DNA of 64,000 nucleotides from Adiantum capillus-veneris (lineage: Eukaryota; Streptophyta; Polypodiopsida; Polypodiales; Pteridaceae), in the NCBI GenBank assembly GCA_014529385.2, contig CM043958.1:143676734-143740733 (forward strand). Reading direction: 5' to 3'. Below are positions 30,990 to 42,922 of this stretch, one piece after another. The first letter of the stretch is position 1, and the number at the start of each line of letters is the position of its first letter. Made by a program: the position numbers and the translations under genes. The notes under the pieces are model-generated. The model did not search any database, was not told the DNA's origin, and saw nothing but the letters and a program-made list of their open reading frames with translations.

Positions 30990-31643
30990 GGTTGAGGAGT
31001 AGGTGTAAAATAACTTTGGGCTGATATTGGGAACAAGACACTTGGATTGGGCGGGGTGGTGGCCTTCCAATCAGAATGATATGTATGTAAATATCTATTC
31101 AAGGTCTAAAAAAATCGGGCTGTATAGAAACCATACATATAATTGCTATCAAAATTTGCTTGTATCTTAAAGGAGTAATGGCTTTTTTTACAAGCATTAA
31201 AATGAACCTTAAAGAAAAATACACACCTTGTACATTACAAAATAGGAATACATGTGCACGTTGGACAATGGTTTTAAGTTAAAAAAGTTGTAAGTTGGAC
31301 ATGGATAACAACTGACATAGTCCGTTGATACATGTAAAGCACATTCAAGGCTAACATAATTGTTGTCTTGTTTGAATGGATATACGTGAGGACTCTATCC
31401 TTTCTTGGAAATTTTTTGGCTTAGCTGTAGCCCGTCCTTGATGTACGAGACTCTTACCTCTTTATGGAATAAATAGCACAGATCGTCTTTTGTACTTGTA
31501 CAATAGAATGACACCTCATTCTTATAGCAATGTACATAAATAATTATAAGACTGAGTTGTTTTTGTGCTACCCCTCGTGACTTGTCTAAAGACAATTGTC
31601 TTTTGAATTTCTATGTTCATTTGTGTTTATTTATTAAAAAAAG
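30990..31643 (+). repeat. Third PLE 3' end, strongly 5'-truncated (left arm)
   Basis: Plus-strand sequence matches the last 650 bp of the PLE 3' region: landmarks GTTGTCTTGTTTGAATGGAT, CCTCATTCTTATAGCAATGT, ATTATAAGACTGAGTTG, GACAATTGTCTTTTGAATTT. It ends in TTTATTTATTAAAAAAAGTA, followed by a CA-rich stretch (ACACATACGCACACACG). Opposite orientation to copies A and B, and more diverged. Confidence 0.7.
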
Positions 31644-31893
31644 TATATAGACACATACGCACACACGTGTTGGATGGATAGTAGCTTGCATGGAGCTCAT
31701 GTATGCATACACAATGACTTTTTCATCGTGGTGTAGTAGTTGACAAATCGGCACTGTGGTTGAAGTAACGACCCCAAGTTGACGTGCAAAAAGGCACTGT
31801 GGTTGAACTAACGACCCCAAGTTGACGTGCAAAAAGGATGAGCAAACTCCTTTTTCTCAATCTCTTCAAGGGAAAATATAAACGGCTATGATT

Positions 31894-31929
<36 letters not shown>

Positions 31930-32013
31930 AGGTCTTGAACTTGAGACCATTGAATAAATCTTTGGGATCTTATTTAATCATTCCTACAACATCTGAAATT
32001 CTTCTTTCATCAA

Positions 32014-32090
<77 letters not shown>

Positions 32091-32200
32091 ATCAAAAAAT
32101 GAAAGAAAAATAACTTTATTCACACCCAAGTTGCTGGATATATCTTTTGGGATTATTCCTATGGGATTCAAAATTTTCTTCTTCTTCTTCTTCTTCTTCT

Positions 32201-32237
<37 letters not shown>

Positions 32238-32381
32238 TCTTCCCATAGATATTCAATGGTTGAAGATTTGTTGTGTAACTTTAACATCTCTTTAGATTGT
32301 TCCTACACCCTTGAACAGTTTGTTCTCTCTTTTTCTCTCCCCCCTTCTCCTTGCTGCATCATTTGTTGGGTGCTAAAAAAT

Positions 32382-32420
<39 letters not shown>

Positions 32421-32616
32421 GTTTTTGATAGACACCTTTGCCTGTAAAAATTTAGAGAATTTATTGACTTTTAAGCATGGACCACAATTTAACTCTTAAA
32501 AGTAAAAGAGATAAAATATCCGAGAACATGTAAAAGATCCATCAAATGGAAAATCTCTCTTCCCCGTTTGGGGTGTCAATGTGAGGGATGGTTTTTGTCA
32601 GGCATTTTATCCATTT

Positions 32617-32657
<41 letters not shown>
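31894..32657. repeat. Microsatellite cluster (left arm)
   Basis: (CT)n 31,894-31,928; (GT)n 32,017-32,064 running into (GA)n 32,065-32,090; (CTT)n about 32,177-32,205 running into (CT)n to 32,235; (CT)n about 32,386-32,420; (CT)n about 32,622-32,657. No gene between them. Confidence 0.93.
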
Positions 32658-32659
<2 letters not shown>

Positions 32660-33475
32660 GGTAAAAAATGTGGATAATGATCTTTTCATTTGCATGCATT
32701 TGTTTAAAGCAAGACAGGCCCAAGTCAAGGCCACATGAGGTTTTTTTTTTATCTCTTCAAAAATACAAACTTTTAGAATTTTTAAAAAAATATCAATATT
32801 GGACTTGAAAAAACCCCCCTTAAAAGATCAAGCAAAATACATCTTGAATTTTTTTTCGTTGGATAATAAAGTCTCCACTAAATTTATCCTTTTTTGGCCT
32901 ACTAAAGACCTTAGTATCTATATGGGTGAAGGTAGTTCATATTTGTTTGCTTGATATGTGTCCCTTTAAAATTGAAGAGAAAGAAAGCATTTCCTTTCAA
33001 ATGCTATTTCCCACACCTTCTTTCAAATTCTTTTGGAAGAACAAAGGACTAAAGAGTGTGCATAGGATTTTGATTCATCATGTGAAGTATTGATTCAATA
33101 TTCTTTTTTTATACTCTCACTTGTAAAGATTTCTTTGATTTATAATTCTTTATGTTTATAAAATCTCTCTTTTTTAATGAAAGCATTAATTTCTTATGTG
33201 TTTTTTAATTTTATTTTTTTCATTTTATTTTGTCTTCAAATAATAATGTGTAATGTGCACATTTCACCTTATAAACTAAGTGGAGCTTTTTTTGATATAT
33301 AAACCATTCGAGATTATGTTGGGTTCACGAGAGCCGATGAAAGACATTCAAAAAGGAATGTGCCTTCACCATGGAGACTATCCATTGGCACAAAAGGAAA
33401 TTATACTTCTCCGGATGCGCAAAAAATTAAGTAAGCCTTCCCTCCCTCGGAAGAGCAGTTCTATCCTCCACTTTT
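32658..33475. other. Inner part of left arm, no gene
   Basis: AT-rich, no coding signal. 33,195-33,310 resembles 33,690-33,810 in the spacer (TTATTTTGT...AATGATAATGTG...TAAGTGGAGC), so the dispersed repeat family straddles the arm/spacer border. Confidence 0.6.
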
Positions 33476-34585
33476 CAACACAAAACGTGGATTGGTGTGA
33501 TTGAATTGAATCCAGCAGCTATATACTCAAAAACACTACCACTACATTACAACTCATTGGACATCAAAATCATACATAATAAATTTTATAGAGCTACCTC
33601 CTTCCCTTGTGAATGAAGAGAGAGGTTGAAGAAAGAGTGCAAGGTTTTTGCCATGAATTTAGCTTGTGTATGTATAATGAATATATAATGTATATTTTTA
33701 CTTTTATTTTTATTATTTTATTTTGTTTTTAAATGATAATGTGCAATGTGCATCTTTCACTTCATTATTTAAGTGGAGCCTTTTGTGATTATATATGTAA
33801 AATGAAAACACAATAAAAATTTCATGTAACTGTAGGTACTCATTTAAACTTACTTTTTGGAAATCTCATTCCCCTTTTAACTTAGCAGGCCTTCGTGCCT
33901 CTTCACCTTGTTGTTATGTGCATTTTAAGTGATACAATTTTTTTATTGTTGCAAAACTCACAATTGTGAGTGATTGAATATACAAATCAACCTCAAGCTC
34001 ATGCCGAGCCTTGAGGGACAGAACTATTCCTCGAGAAAAGTGTGCCTCAGCTTAGCCTTGAGCTCGTTGCAAATCAAAGTATCTGGTTGAGGGGAAGGCA
34101 AGAAGGAGAAAATTTCGCTTAAAATACATAAAAAATATTATAAATTTGCAAAAACACTGTCTAGTATTGTAAAATTTCCGGTTCAGATTTGTCTTAGAGG
34201 TATTTTTGTATGTTTGTGAAAATGAATTCTCCAACATTGGATAGAGGGTAACAAGTAGTACATTTATTCTATGTAGAGTAAAAAGTCAAAAGACTTTCAA
34301 CTACTCAAAAAATAGAAAGTCTTTTGGCTTTACATTCTAAAAGTTTGTCATTTCTTACAATCTTACACTTCACTTTTGCATTTTAAATCTATTATCTTAC
34401 CCTTTATTTTTTCAGTTTAGACTAGATTTTTTGTAAGGTCTATTTTTGAAGTGAAGCAATGAGTGACAAGTAGAGGCCCTCTCCTTCCTTGAAAATTTTA
34501 AGGTCCATTATATAAAGTATAATTATAGATGTGATGGTAACCATTGAATGGTGAGAGGTGCAAAGGGGAATTGCCCATTTTCTCT
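33476..34585. other. Spacer of the giant inverted repeat
   Basis: 1,110 bp present once. It contains a copy of the dispersed repeat family (about 33,690-33,960, related to 7,425-7,740 and 55,440-55,900) followed by the module related to 8,433-8,850 and 57,165-57,310 (34,040-34,240). No coding signal. Confidence 0.85.
34278..34333. repeat. Short hairpin in the palindrome spacer
   Basis: Arms AAAGTC-type: CAAAAGACTTTC (34,287-34,298) and GAAAGTCTTTTG (34,315-34,326) are perfectly complementary. Imperfect pairing continues outwards to 34,278 and 34,333; the loop is 16 bases. Confidence 0.75.
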
Positions 34586-35399
34586 AAAAGTGGAGGATAG
34601 AACTGCTCTTCCGAGGGAGGGAAGGCTTACTTAATTTTTTGCGCATCCGGAGAAGTATATTTCTTTTGTGCCAATGGATAGTCTCCATGGTGAAGGCACA
34701 TTCCTTTTTGAATGTCTTTCATCGGCTCTCGTGAACCCAACATAATCTCGAATGGTTTATATATCAAAAAAAGCTCCACTTAGTTTATAAGGTGAAATGT
34801 GCACATTACACATTATTATTTGAAGACAAAATAAAATGAAAAAAAATAAAATTAAAAAACACATAAGAAATTAATGCTTTCATTAAAAAAGAGAGATTTT
34901 TAAAACATAAAGAATTATAAATCAAAGAAATCTTTACAAGTGAGAGTATAAAAAAAGAATATTGAATCAATACTTCACATGATGAATCAAAATCCTATGC
35001 ACACTCTTTAGTCCTTTGTTCTTCCAAAAGAATTTGAAAGAAGGTGTGGGGGAAATAGCATTTGAAAGGAAATGCTTTCTTTCTCTTCAATTTTAAAGGG
35101 ACACATATCAAGCAAACAAATATGAACTACCTTCACCCATATAGATACTAAGGTCTTTAGTAGGCCAAAAAGGATAAATTTAGTGGAGACTTTATTATCC
35201 AACGAAAAAAAATTCAAGATGTATTTTGCTTGATCTTTTAAGGGGGGTTTTTTCAAGTCCAATATGATATTTTTTTAAAAATTCTAAAAGTTTGTATTTT
35301 TGAAGAGATAAAAAAAAAACCTCATGTGGCCTTGACTTGGGCCTGTCTTGCTTTAAACAAATGCATGCAAATGAAAGATCATTATCCACATTTTTTACC

Positions 35400-35403
<4 letters not shown>

Positions 35404-35442
<39 letters not shown>

Positions 35443-35644
35443 AAATGGATAAAATGCCTGACAAAAACCATCCCTCACATTGACACCCCAAACGGGGGGG
35501 AAGAGAGATTTTCCATTTGATGGATCTTTTACATGTTCTCGGATATTTTATCTCTTTTACTTTTAAGAGTTAAATTGTGGTCCATGCTTAAAAGTCAATA
35601 AATTCTCTAAATTTTTACAGGCAAAGGGTGTGTCTATCAAAAAC

Positions 35645-35683
<39 letters not shown>

Positions 35684-35970
35684 ATTTTTTAGCACCCAAC
35701 AAATGATGCAGCAAGGAGAAGGGGGGAGAGAAAAAGAGAGAACAAACTGTTCAAGGGTGTAGGAACAATCTAAAGAGATGTTAAAGTTACACAACAAATC
35801 TTCAACCATTGAATATCTATGGGAAGAAGGAGAGAGAGAGAGAGGAGAGAGAGAGAGAAAGAAGAAGAAGAAGAAGAAGAAGAAGAAAATTTGAATCCCA
35901 TAGGAATAATCCCAAAGATATATCCAGCAACTTGGGTGTGAATAAAGTTATTTTTCTTTCATTTTTTGAT

Positions 35971-36043
<73 letters not shown>

Positions 36044-36127
36044 TTGATGAAAGAAGAATTTCAGATGTTGTAGGAATGATTAAATAAGATCCCAAAGATT
36101 TATTCAATGGTCTCAAGTTCAAGACCT

Positions 36128-36161
<34 letters not shown>
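35404..36161. repeat. Microsatellite cluster (right arm)
   Basis: Mirror of 31,894-32,657: (GA)n at about 35,404-35,438, 35,646-35,680 and 35,829-35,859, (GAA)n to about 35,888, (TC)n about 35,971-35,994 running into (AC)n to about 36,040, (GA)n about 36,128-36,162. Tract lengths differ slightly from the left arm. Confidence 0.92.
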
Positions 36162-36165
<4 letters not shown>

Positions 36166-36415
36166 AATCATAGCCGTTTATATTTTCCCTTGAAGAGATT
36201 GAGAAAAAGGAGTTTGCTCATCCTTTTTGCACGTCAACTTGGGGTCGTTAGTTCAACCACAGTGCCTTTTTGCACGTCAACTTGGGGTCGTTACTTCAAC
36301 CACAGTGCCGATTTGTCAACTACTACACCACGATGAAAAAGTCATTGTGTATGCATACATGAGCTCCATGCAAGCTACTATCCATCCAACACGTGTGTGC
36401 GTATGTGTCTATATA

Positions 36416-37068
36416 CTTTTTTTAATAAATAAACACAAATGAACATAGAAATTCAAAAGACAATTGTCTTTAGACAAGTCACGAGGGGTAGCACAAAAAC
36501 AACTCAGTCTTATAATTATTTATGTACATTGCTATAAGAATGAGGTGTCATTCTATTGTACAAGTACAAAAGACGATCTGTGCTATTTATTCCATAAAGA
36601 GGTAAGAGTCTCGTACATCAAGGACGGGCTACAGCTAAGCCAAAAAATTTCCAAGAAAGGATAGAGTCCTCACGTATATCCATTCAAACAAGACAACAAT
36701 TATGTTAGCCTTGAATGTGCTTTACATGTATCAACGGACTATGTCAGTTGTTATCCATGTCCAACTTACAACTTTTTTAACTTAAAAACCATTGTCCAAC
36801 GTGCACATGTATTCCTATTTTGTAATGTACAAGGTGTGTATTTTTCTTTAAGGTTCATTTTAATGCTTGTAAAAAAAGCCATTACTCCTTTAAGATACAA
36901 GCAAATTTTGATAGCAATTATATGTATGGTTTCTATACAGCCCGATTTTTTTTAGACCTTGAATAGATATTTACATACATATCATTCTGATTGGAAGGCC
37001 ACCACCCGCCCAATCCAAGTGTCTTGTTCCCAATATCAGCCCAAAGTTATTTTACACCTACTCCTCAA
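36416..37068 (-). repeat. Third PLE 3' end (right arm)
   Basis: Mirror copy of 30,990-31,643. Confidence 0.7.
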
Positions 37069-37954
37069 CCATACAACACTATATAGTACATTGAAAGGTT
37101 GCCATGCTCTTTCTTAATGTAGAAAAATCAGTCCATCAACTTATCTAGACCAAGCAAGTGCATGCGGTATCACTCTTACCGCCTCCATCCCTAAAACCAT
37201 CAAGCAAAACATAGTAGCCGTATCTCCTACATTAGACACGATCCCCCAAAAAAAGAACAAAATTGTATTATACATCATACAATTGTCTCGTGTTTGGCTT
37301 AGGCATCTACTCAACAAAGCATATCAAGCCAAAACAAATCACCATGACTAGATTGTGAACGAGGTACCAATCCTTCCTATTTTTTGAGAAACCCCCCAAA
37401 GAAAGAACAAGTTGTATCAACAAGTGTAATGACGTCATGCATATGTGTAAAAAAACAACTACATTCAATCTGCTCAGCCACGACACCTACCAGCAAGTGT
37501 TATCAAAAACTTCCACCATAGTATGCAGTAAAACCCAAACCATGGTGTGCAGTACAACAATCCAAAAGCAACACCATCATTTGCCAACAACCCAACAATA
37601 ACCAGATATCAAATGCAACAAAAGCCATCAGAGAGGGTACCTTTTTATACAATGTCGCCAATACACCCTCATTAAAAAAAAGCTTAACTCCATTGTCAAG
37701 CCCAAATACACAAGGGGTAAGTCAAACTTACCCCCCCTCTCATTTTACTTAGTGTATCAGACTAGACCATACGTAGATGAATCCCCGATGCATCCAACCC
37801 TTTAGTGACATCAGCAATGCAAACCACAGCTTGTACAACCTTAAACAATGAGTCAGTACATAAAAACACGAGCCAATACTTAGGCCTTAGAAGCTTTACT
37901 AAGCTTACATGTGAAGTGTATGGATCCGCCCTAGTGCCATGTACTCCTATACAT
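37069..37954. other. Mirror of the stretch after LINE ORF1, no gene
   Basis: Reverse complement of 30,103-30,989. No coding domain. Confidence 0.5.
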
Positions 37955-39460
37955 CAAAAGATGGCCACAATATTGGGTTTAGAACAATTTTTACGGAGAG
38001 TAATAAATTTCGGGGGGAAACCGCGAGAATAATGATCTTGTTATTATTGCCTGCACCTTCGGAAATTTGTTGTATGGGAATTGATTCCTCCACAATATTT
38101 TCCTGCATTTTTACATCCATCATACCTTCTTTATCCTTCTCTACATTTGCTCCTTCGTTACTCCATCCTTGCTTCTCCAGCCCTTCCATCTGGGTTTCCA
38201 TTTCACTGGTGGCCTATGCTGTCGGAGTTGCAGTACCCTTAGATTTCAAGGGGCAATCCTTGGCGAAGTGTCTGAAGCTGTTGCATTCAAAACATGCTCC
38301 AAAGTATGTTCCAAACTTGAGCAGAATAGTGACAAGCCCAGCTCCGACATTGATTACCATGCTCTTAGGTGGCGTTTTAGACACATCCCACCCTATACAA
38401 ACCCTTTTTGAGGTTCTGACAAACCCTCTCTTGCTAGGTATGAATAAGGGAGTGCCCAGTTGACTAGCGAGCATCCTGAGATTATCCCACAGCCAGCTAG
38501 GCGTCCCACAAACTCCACCCAGACCGGATGGAACCCTTGTAAAGATTCGGCTGAGTCGAACACTGGCTCCCAACGCACCACACAGACCGTAGTCCTATTA
38601 AATACCAGGGGCCCTTGTCGAGGATCTTTTCCCATGGGAGGCCTCTTTGAATCTCACTGAACAAAACCCTTTAGCTAGGTAAAAAGTACTTTCAACTGCT
38701 CCTCCATGACCAAGGATTTGAGGGCCCTGAAGCCATTGGATCATCTCAAACCTGTTAGGAATTCTTCCACTGAACCCAAAAACCAACGTTAGTTGAGCTT
38801 GCCTGGCTAACTATTTTTTGATAAGCGTTGGTGGAATCGCTACAGTAATAGCCTCGGCAACCTCCACCTGCTGTGGCAAGGAATTTCTTAAAGCAGAATA
38901 GGCCCGATCTGCCAACCCGTCTTCACCCAGCCCACTATGGTCTGTTTGGGAGCACGTTCTTTTGTTGTTGTTAGGGCCGGCCTCAATCATTTTGTTGACT
39001 TCCACGAGCTGTTGCTGAAGTCTAGCTCTTGTATTCTGTAGTTTCCGATATCCCCTTTGCCGACACCCCTTTTACTGAATCCTTATAGTTAGGCCCCTTG
39101 AGTATGTTAGCAAACGAGATGCTTGGCCTACAAGCTGCAGTTGCATTTGATGCTTTATTCAAGTTCGTACAGATGGGACCCTGAGGGATCCTGTCTTTTA
39201 GGGTTTTTACCTCGAATGTGTTCGAACCCTTGAGCTGAGGCAATTTTCTCCCTTGTTTCCTCCAAAGGAAATTTTTTGATCGAGAGAGTGGTGTCTTTTT
39301 CAATCGATACCGCTTTTGGCGAATTGGGGCTCGACATTGTCGCATCCTCCAGCGATCTCACGGCCAAGCCGTCGCCTTCATCCATCGGCACGGTAAGCTC
39401 CATTTTGGGTATTTTACCCGCCGCTAGCATTTTTGAAAATTCGACTATATCGGATTCCAT
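37955..39460 (-). pseudogene. L1-type LINE ORF1, frameshifted (right arm)
   Basis: Mirror copy of 28,595-30,102 with the same domain order (N-terminus, coiled-coil-like segment, DUF4283-like block, CCHC knuckle, acidic tail) and the same old frame breaks. Additional small differences lie near 38,010, 38,635 and 39,050; for example SHVEKILDKG of the left copy is disrupted to SHGKRSSTRA here by a single-base change in length. Confidence 0.8.
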
Positions 39461-39559
39461 CCTTAGGTAACTTGGTTAACTTCCAGCCCCATGGAGCAAC
39501 AAAGCTTTCAAGCTTTTAAACGAGCAGCAATACCTTTAACAACTTTTTTTTAAAACTCA

Positions 39560-39715
39560 AAGGCAAGAAGAAGAGCGATTATTTAGATGAAGATTATTAA
39601 CTTTAGAGTAGAGCAGCATGACGATTATTAACTTTAGTGTACGAGCAGCGATTATTTTAGATTGCAAATGGCGATTATTAGCTTGGGAATCGCGATTATT
39701 AAGTCCTAGCGCGCT
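39560..39715 (-). promoter_or_regulatory. Cluster of TAATAATCG motifs in the LINE leader (right arm)
   Basis: Mirror of 28,340-28,500; seen on the plus strand as CGATTATTA repeats. Confidence 0.45.
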
Positions 39716-40226
39716 CGTGAGCTAGACCTTCACCCACAAGGCTACTTGGAGCCGGCACTCCACTTCAAGAACCAGCGGACCAAGGGCTGCCTTCACCTTG
39801 CCCGAGCCTCCGGCTTGTTTCAACCCAAGAACCACACTATTGTGCATACCCCGAAAACTCTCCACAAAATAGTTGCGCAAAACTTTCCCTCTTCTCTTTC
39901 TTTTGATGTTGACACACAGTAGCGAGTATCTTCTCTGCGTTTTGATACAGATACACAAAAAGTTTCCCCCTCTGCGTATTTCTTAACCTACCCTAACATT
40001 CTTCTCTGCGCGCTGATTCTTCTAGAGTTAATCTTAAGGCCTTCAATCATACCGTATTGTAGATGTGCAACCATTAAAATAGATCCCTTTAAAACACTTA
40101 TAATAGTAACGCAATTTGGAGAAGATCAATAATTAGCTAGCATCTTACTATAACACCCTCTAATCAACTAGAGTGCATGTGTAAAGTCCTTTCAATAAGC
40201 ATTAGTCCAAATAGGCAAAAGCCTCT

Positions 40227-40271
<45 letters not shown>

Positions 40272-40437
40272 GAAAAAACTAGGCTCCTTCTAATCTGCAT
40301 TTGCTATAATTAGCAATGCTAGACGTTTTCCCTTTCCTTGCATTTATTTATAGGTGCACTCCTATTCGTAATGTTGTCTTGTAGAATGCATTGATTGCAT
40401 GATATGCTTAATAGAGTCAATGTCATGAAGGTCTGGG

Positions 40438-40789
40438 CTATTTTCAGCAAATGCAGAGAGAGGACATCTTTCCAGCAATTGTGTACACTTGCACCTTGAA
40501 GGCATGTAGCAGGGCTAAGAATCTCTCTGTTGATTTTGACAGATGCAAAGCGAGGGTGGATCTCCATATGCAATCACATTCGCTTGCATCTTGAAGGAAA
40601 ACATGGCAAGGCAAAAGGGGATATTTGTGAGACGAGACGTCCATAGCCGGGGCTACAAGTAACAACACGATAATGAGGCAAACACATGCAAGTTCAAGAC
40701 TATGGTAGGAAGAGGGATTTGTTCCAAGGCTAATAGGATACATGCTCATATTTGTGATAGTGGGTTGCTTGAAAAGAACACACTACCTA
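40438..40789 (+). pseudogene. PPR gene fragment cut by a Helitron (right arm)
   Basis: Mirror copy of 27,269-27,620, reading QMQREDIFPAIVYTCTLKAC ... IHAHICDSGLLEKNTLPI on the plus strand up to the Helitron head at 40,790. Confidence 0.75.
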
Positions 40790-40866
40790 TCTATAATATA
40801 TGTAAGGCGGGGAGGAATTCCGTCCCCTCCCTTGGCCATGTGTCACGTGCTACATGCATGCGTGTG
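40790..40866 (+). mobile_element. Helitron 5' terminus (right arm)
   Basis: TCTATAATATATGTAAGG after an A, then GGGGAGGAATTCCGTCCCC. Mirror of 27,192-27,268. It is followed by (CA)n (40,867-40,888) and PLE copy A. Confidence 0.55.
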
Positions 40867-40888
40867 CACACACACACACACACACACA

Positions 40889-42909
40889 TTGGTACTTATC
40901 TCTCTGTTTATGGTTTTAAAACTATACTACCCCCTACTGCAGTCATCCTGGCTATGTATTTCCACTTAAAATATGGCTTTATATCTTTCCTAGCTACACT
41001 AAGTCGGTATCCACTGTGGGAAGGAACCCTTATAGGCTTATGATGGTTGGAAGTCTTTTAGCTGCCAGCTATAAACATGGTTAAAAATATTTTACTCTAT
41101 AACTAGGTCTCACCTACCCTGCCACGCTAAAGGCACTATGGCTGCTCTGCTCTATTGTGCCGGACAGCATCAGAGGTGGCTACCTTTTTTGGTTTCCTCA
41201 AGAAAAAACAACACGTGGCCTACTCAGTGCTTGGGGTGATGAGGATTCTGCACGCTACACGCCATGAGTGATTGTAATCTACCTTCTTCTATTTAAAGAG
41301 GTGAGGATGCATTCTGCCTCTCACTTAGCCTTGCGTGTGTTCTACTTGCATAAAAAGTTTAAACTGTGTGTGTGTGTTCACTTTCTCTTGCACCAATCAT
41401 GGAGCTTGCAACACAACTGACACATGTTGACTACTCTTTAACTAAGCTTGGTATTTTGGTTTTTTCTCTCCTTGTTTACATATTTAGCTTTGGATGATAT
41501 ATGCACCCGGGCTTATGGGTTGGTGTACCTTGTCACTTAGCCTTGTAAGGCCCCTGTGTGGGTTGGCTTTGCTTAACAGTACGTGGCATTACTGGTTGTA
41601 TGGTATAACACTTATATGATATTTGGATTTTGCTACTCGGTTCCGAGTAACTCCGCAAAAAACAAAATTTTTTTTTTGTTTTTAAGTTGAACCTTAGAAA
41701 TTGAGGTATATATATTAATTGGCTGGTGTGATAAAACACTACTCTGTTGATGTATTAGATGATGGGATAACCTGCTGCGTATGCATATTGATCATTATTT
41801 ATTTATTTATAGATGGGGGTTATGCCTCGGTTGCTTATTTTTGCTAGATTGTTACTAGCTGTTGCCTCTAAACGTGATACAGGTCGTGTAGTATTTAAAC
41901 TGGCTCTCCTAGTACCATTTCAGGATGGTTTGGTAGCAACTCTGGTGCTTGATGTTGCTTGATAGAAATCTATACGTTGTTTTGATGGGTGATTACATTA
42001 CACTTTTTTGGCATTCACTCGTTTGGGTACTATTGAAAAATTAAAAAAAGCCCCACAAGGCGACTACTCTTTTTTGCTTCAAGGTTTAAACCTTCGTTGT
42101 GGCTAAATACCACATTTATATTAGGAGTTTGGCCAATTGGTGGGCTAAACAACAAGGCACAAGATTTTGTTTTGAAACTAAGACGAAGTGTAGTTAGTGT
42201 ATTCTTCCCATTTGGCATACAAGCGTAGGGTGTTTGGATTTCTTGAACCCTAATGAGCATATACTATTCAAATTCTATCCTAAATAAACACAGAAAAGTT
42301 TGATATTTCTAAAAATATTTATGGAATTTTATGTTACTTTATGATGGAAGTGGAGCTTGACTAATCTGGCAAAGAAAAAAAAACTCAAAAGACTGATAAG
42401 CTTTTAATAGGGGATGAGACACTTGGATCAGAAGGGATAGTAGCCTTCTGATCAGAATAATATGTATGCTATATGATAAAAAATTGAGAAATATAAACTT
42501 TGGGATAACAAAACATAAAATCTTGATACACATGAGTACTTTGGACTGTGCTTTTAAGTTAAAAAAGTTGTAAGATGGATGTGGATAAAAAATGAGATAG
42601 TCCATCGATACCTGTTAAAACACATCCAAGGCTAACGTATCTGTTGTCTTGTTTGGATGGATGTAGGTAAGGACTCTAGGAAGTTTTTTGTGGCTTAAAG
42701 CAATTGTCTACACATGATTACACTTACACTTGCTGTTGCGGAAGTACTTCTGATATCTGTATACTGGAATGAGGCTTCATTCTTATAAGCATTGTACAAA
42801 GATAATTCTAAGACTGAGTTCTTTTTGTACTTATCATTTCCTTTCTCTTGAGCCAGCTACCTTTTGAATTTAAAAGTTCAATATGTCTTATTATCTATGT
42901 AAAAACAGC
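40889..42909 (+). repeat. PLE 3' region, 5'-truncated tandem copy (copy A, right arm)
   Basis: Mirror of 25,150-27,168. It ends GTAAAAACAGCT followed by ACACACATG. Confidence 0.85.
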
Positions 42910-42922
42910 TACACACATGTCC

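Larger units (their letters stand above)
14835..33475 (+). repeat. Giant inverted repeat, left arm (about 18.6 kb)
   Basis: The reverse complement of this arm occurs at 34,586-53,244. Inner ends: CTATCCTCCACTTTT at 33,461-33,475 pairs with AAAAGTGGAGGATAG at 34,586-34,600. Mirrored coordinates add up to 68,048-68,062 from 15.4 kb inward (for example 28,595 with 39,460, 23,846 with 44,214, 18,662 with 49,398). The outer end is at ATATTAGGAGTTTG (14,835 with 53,244). All element insertions are shared, so the duplication is younger than all of them. Confidence 0.97.
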
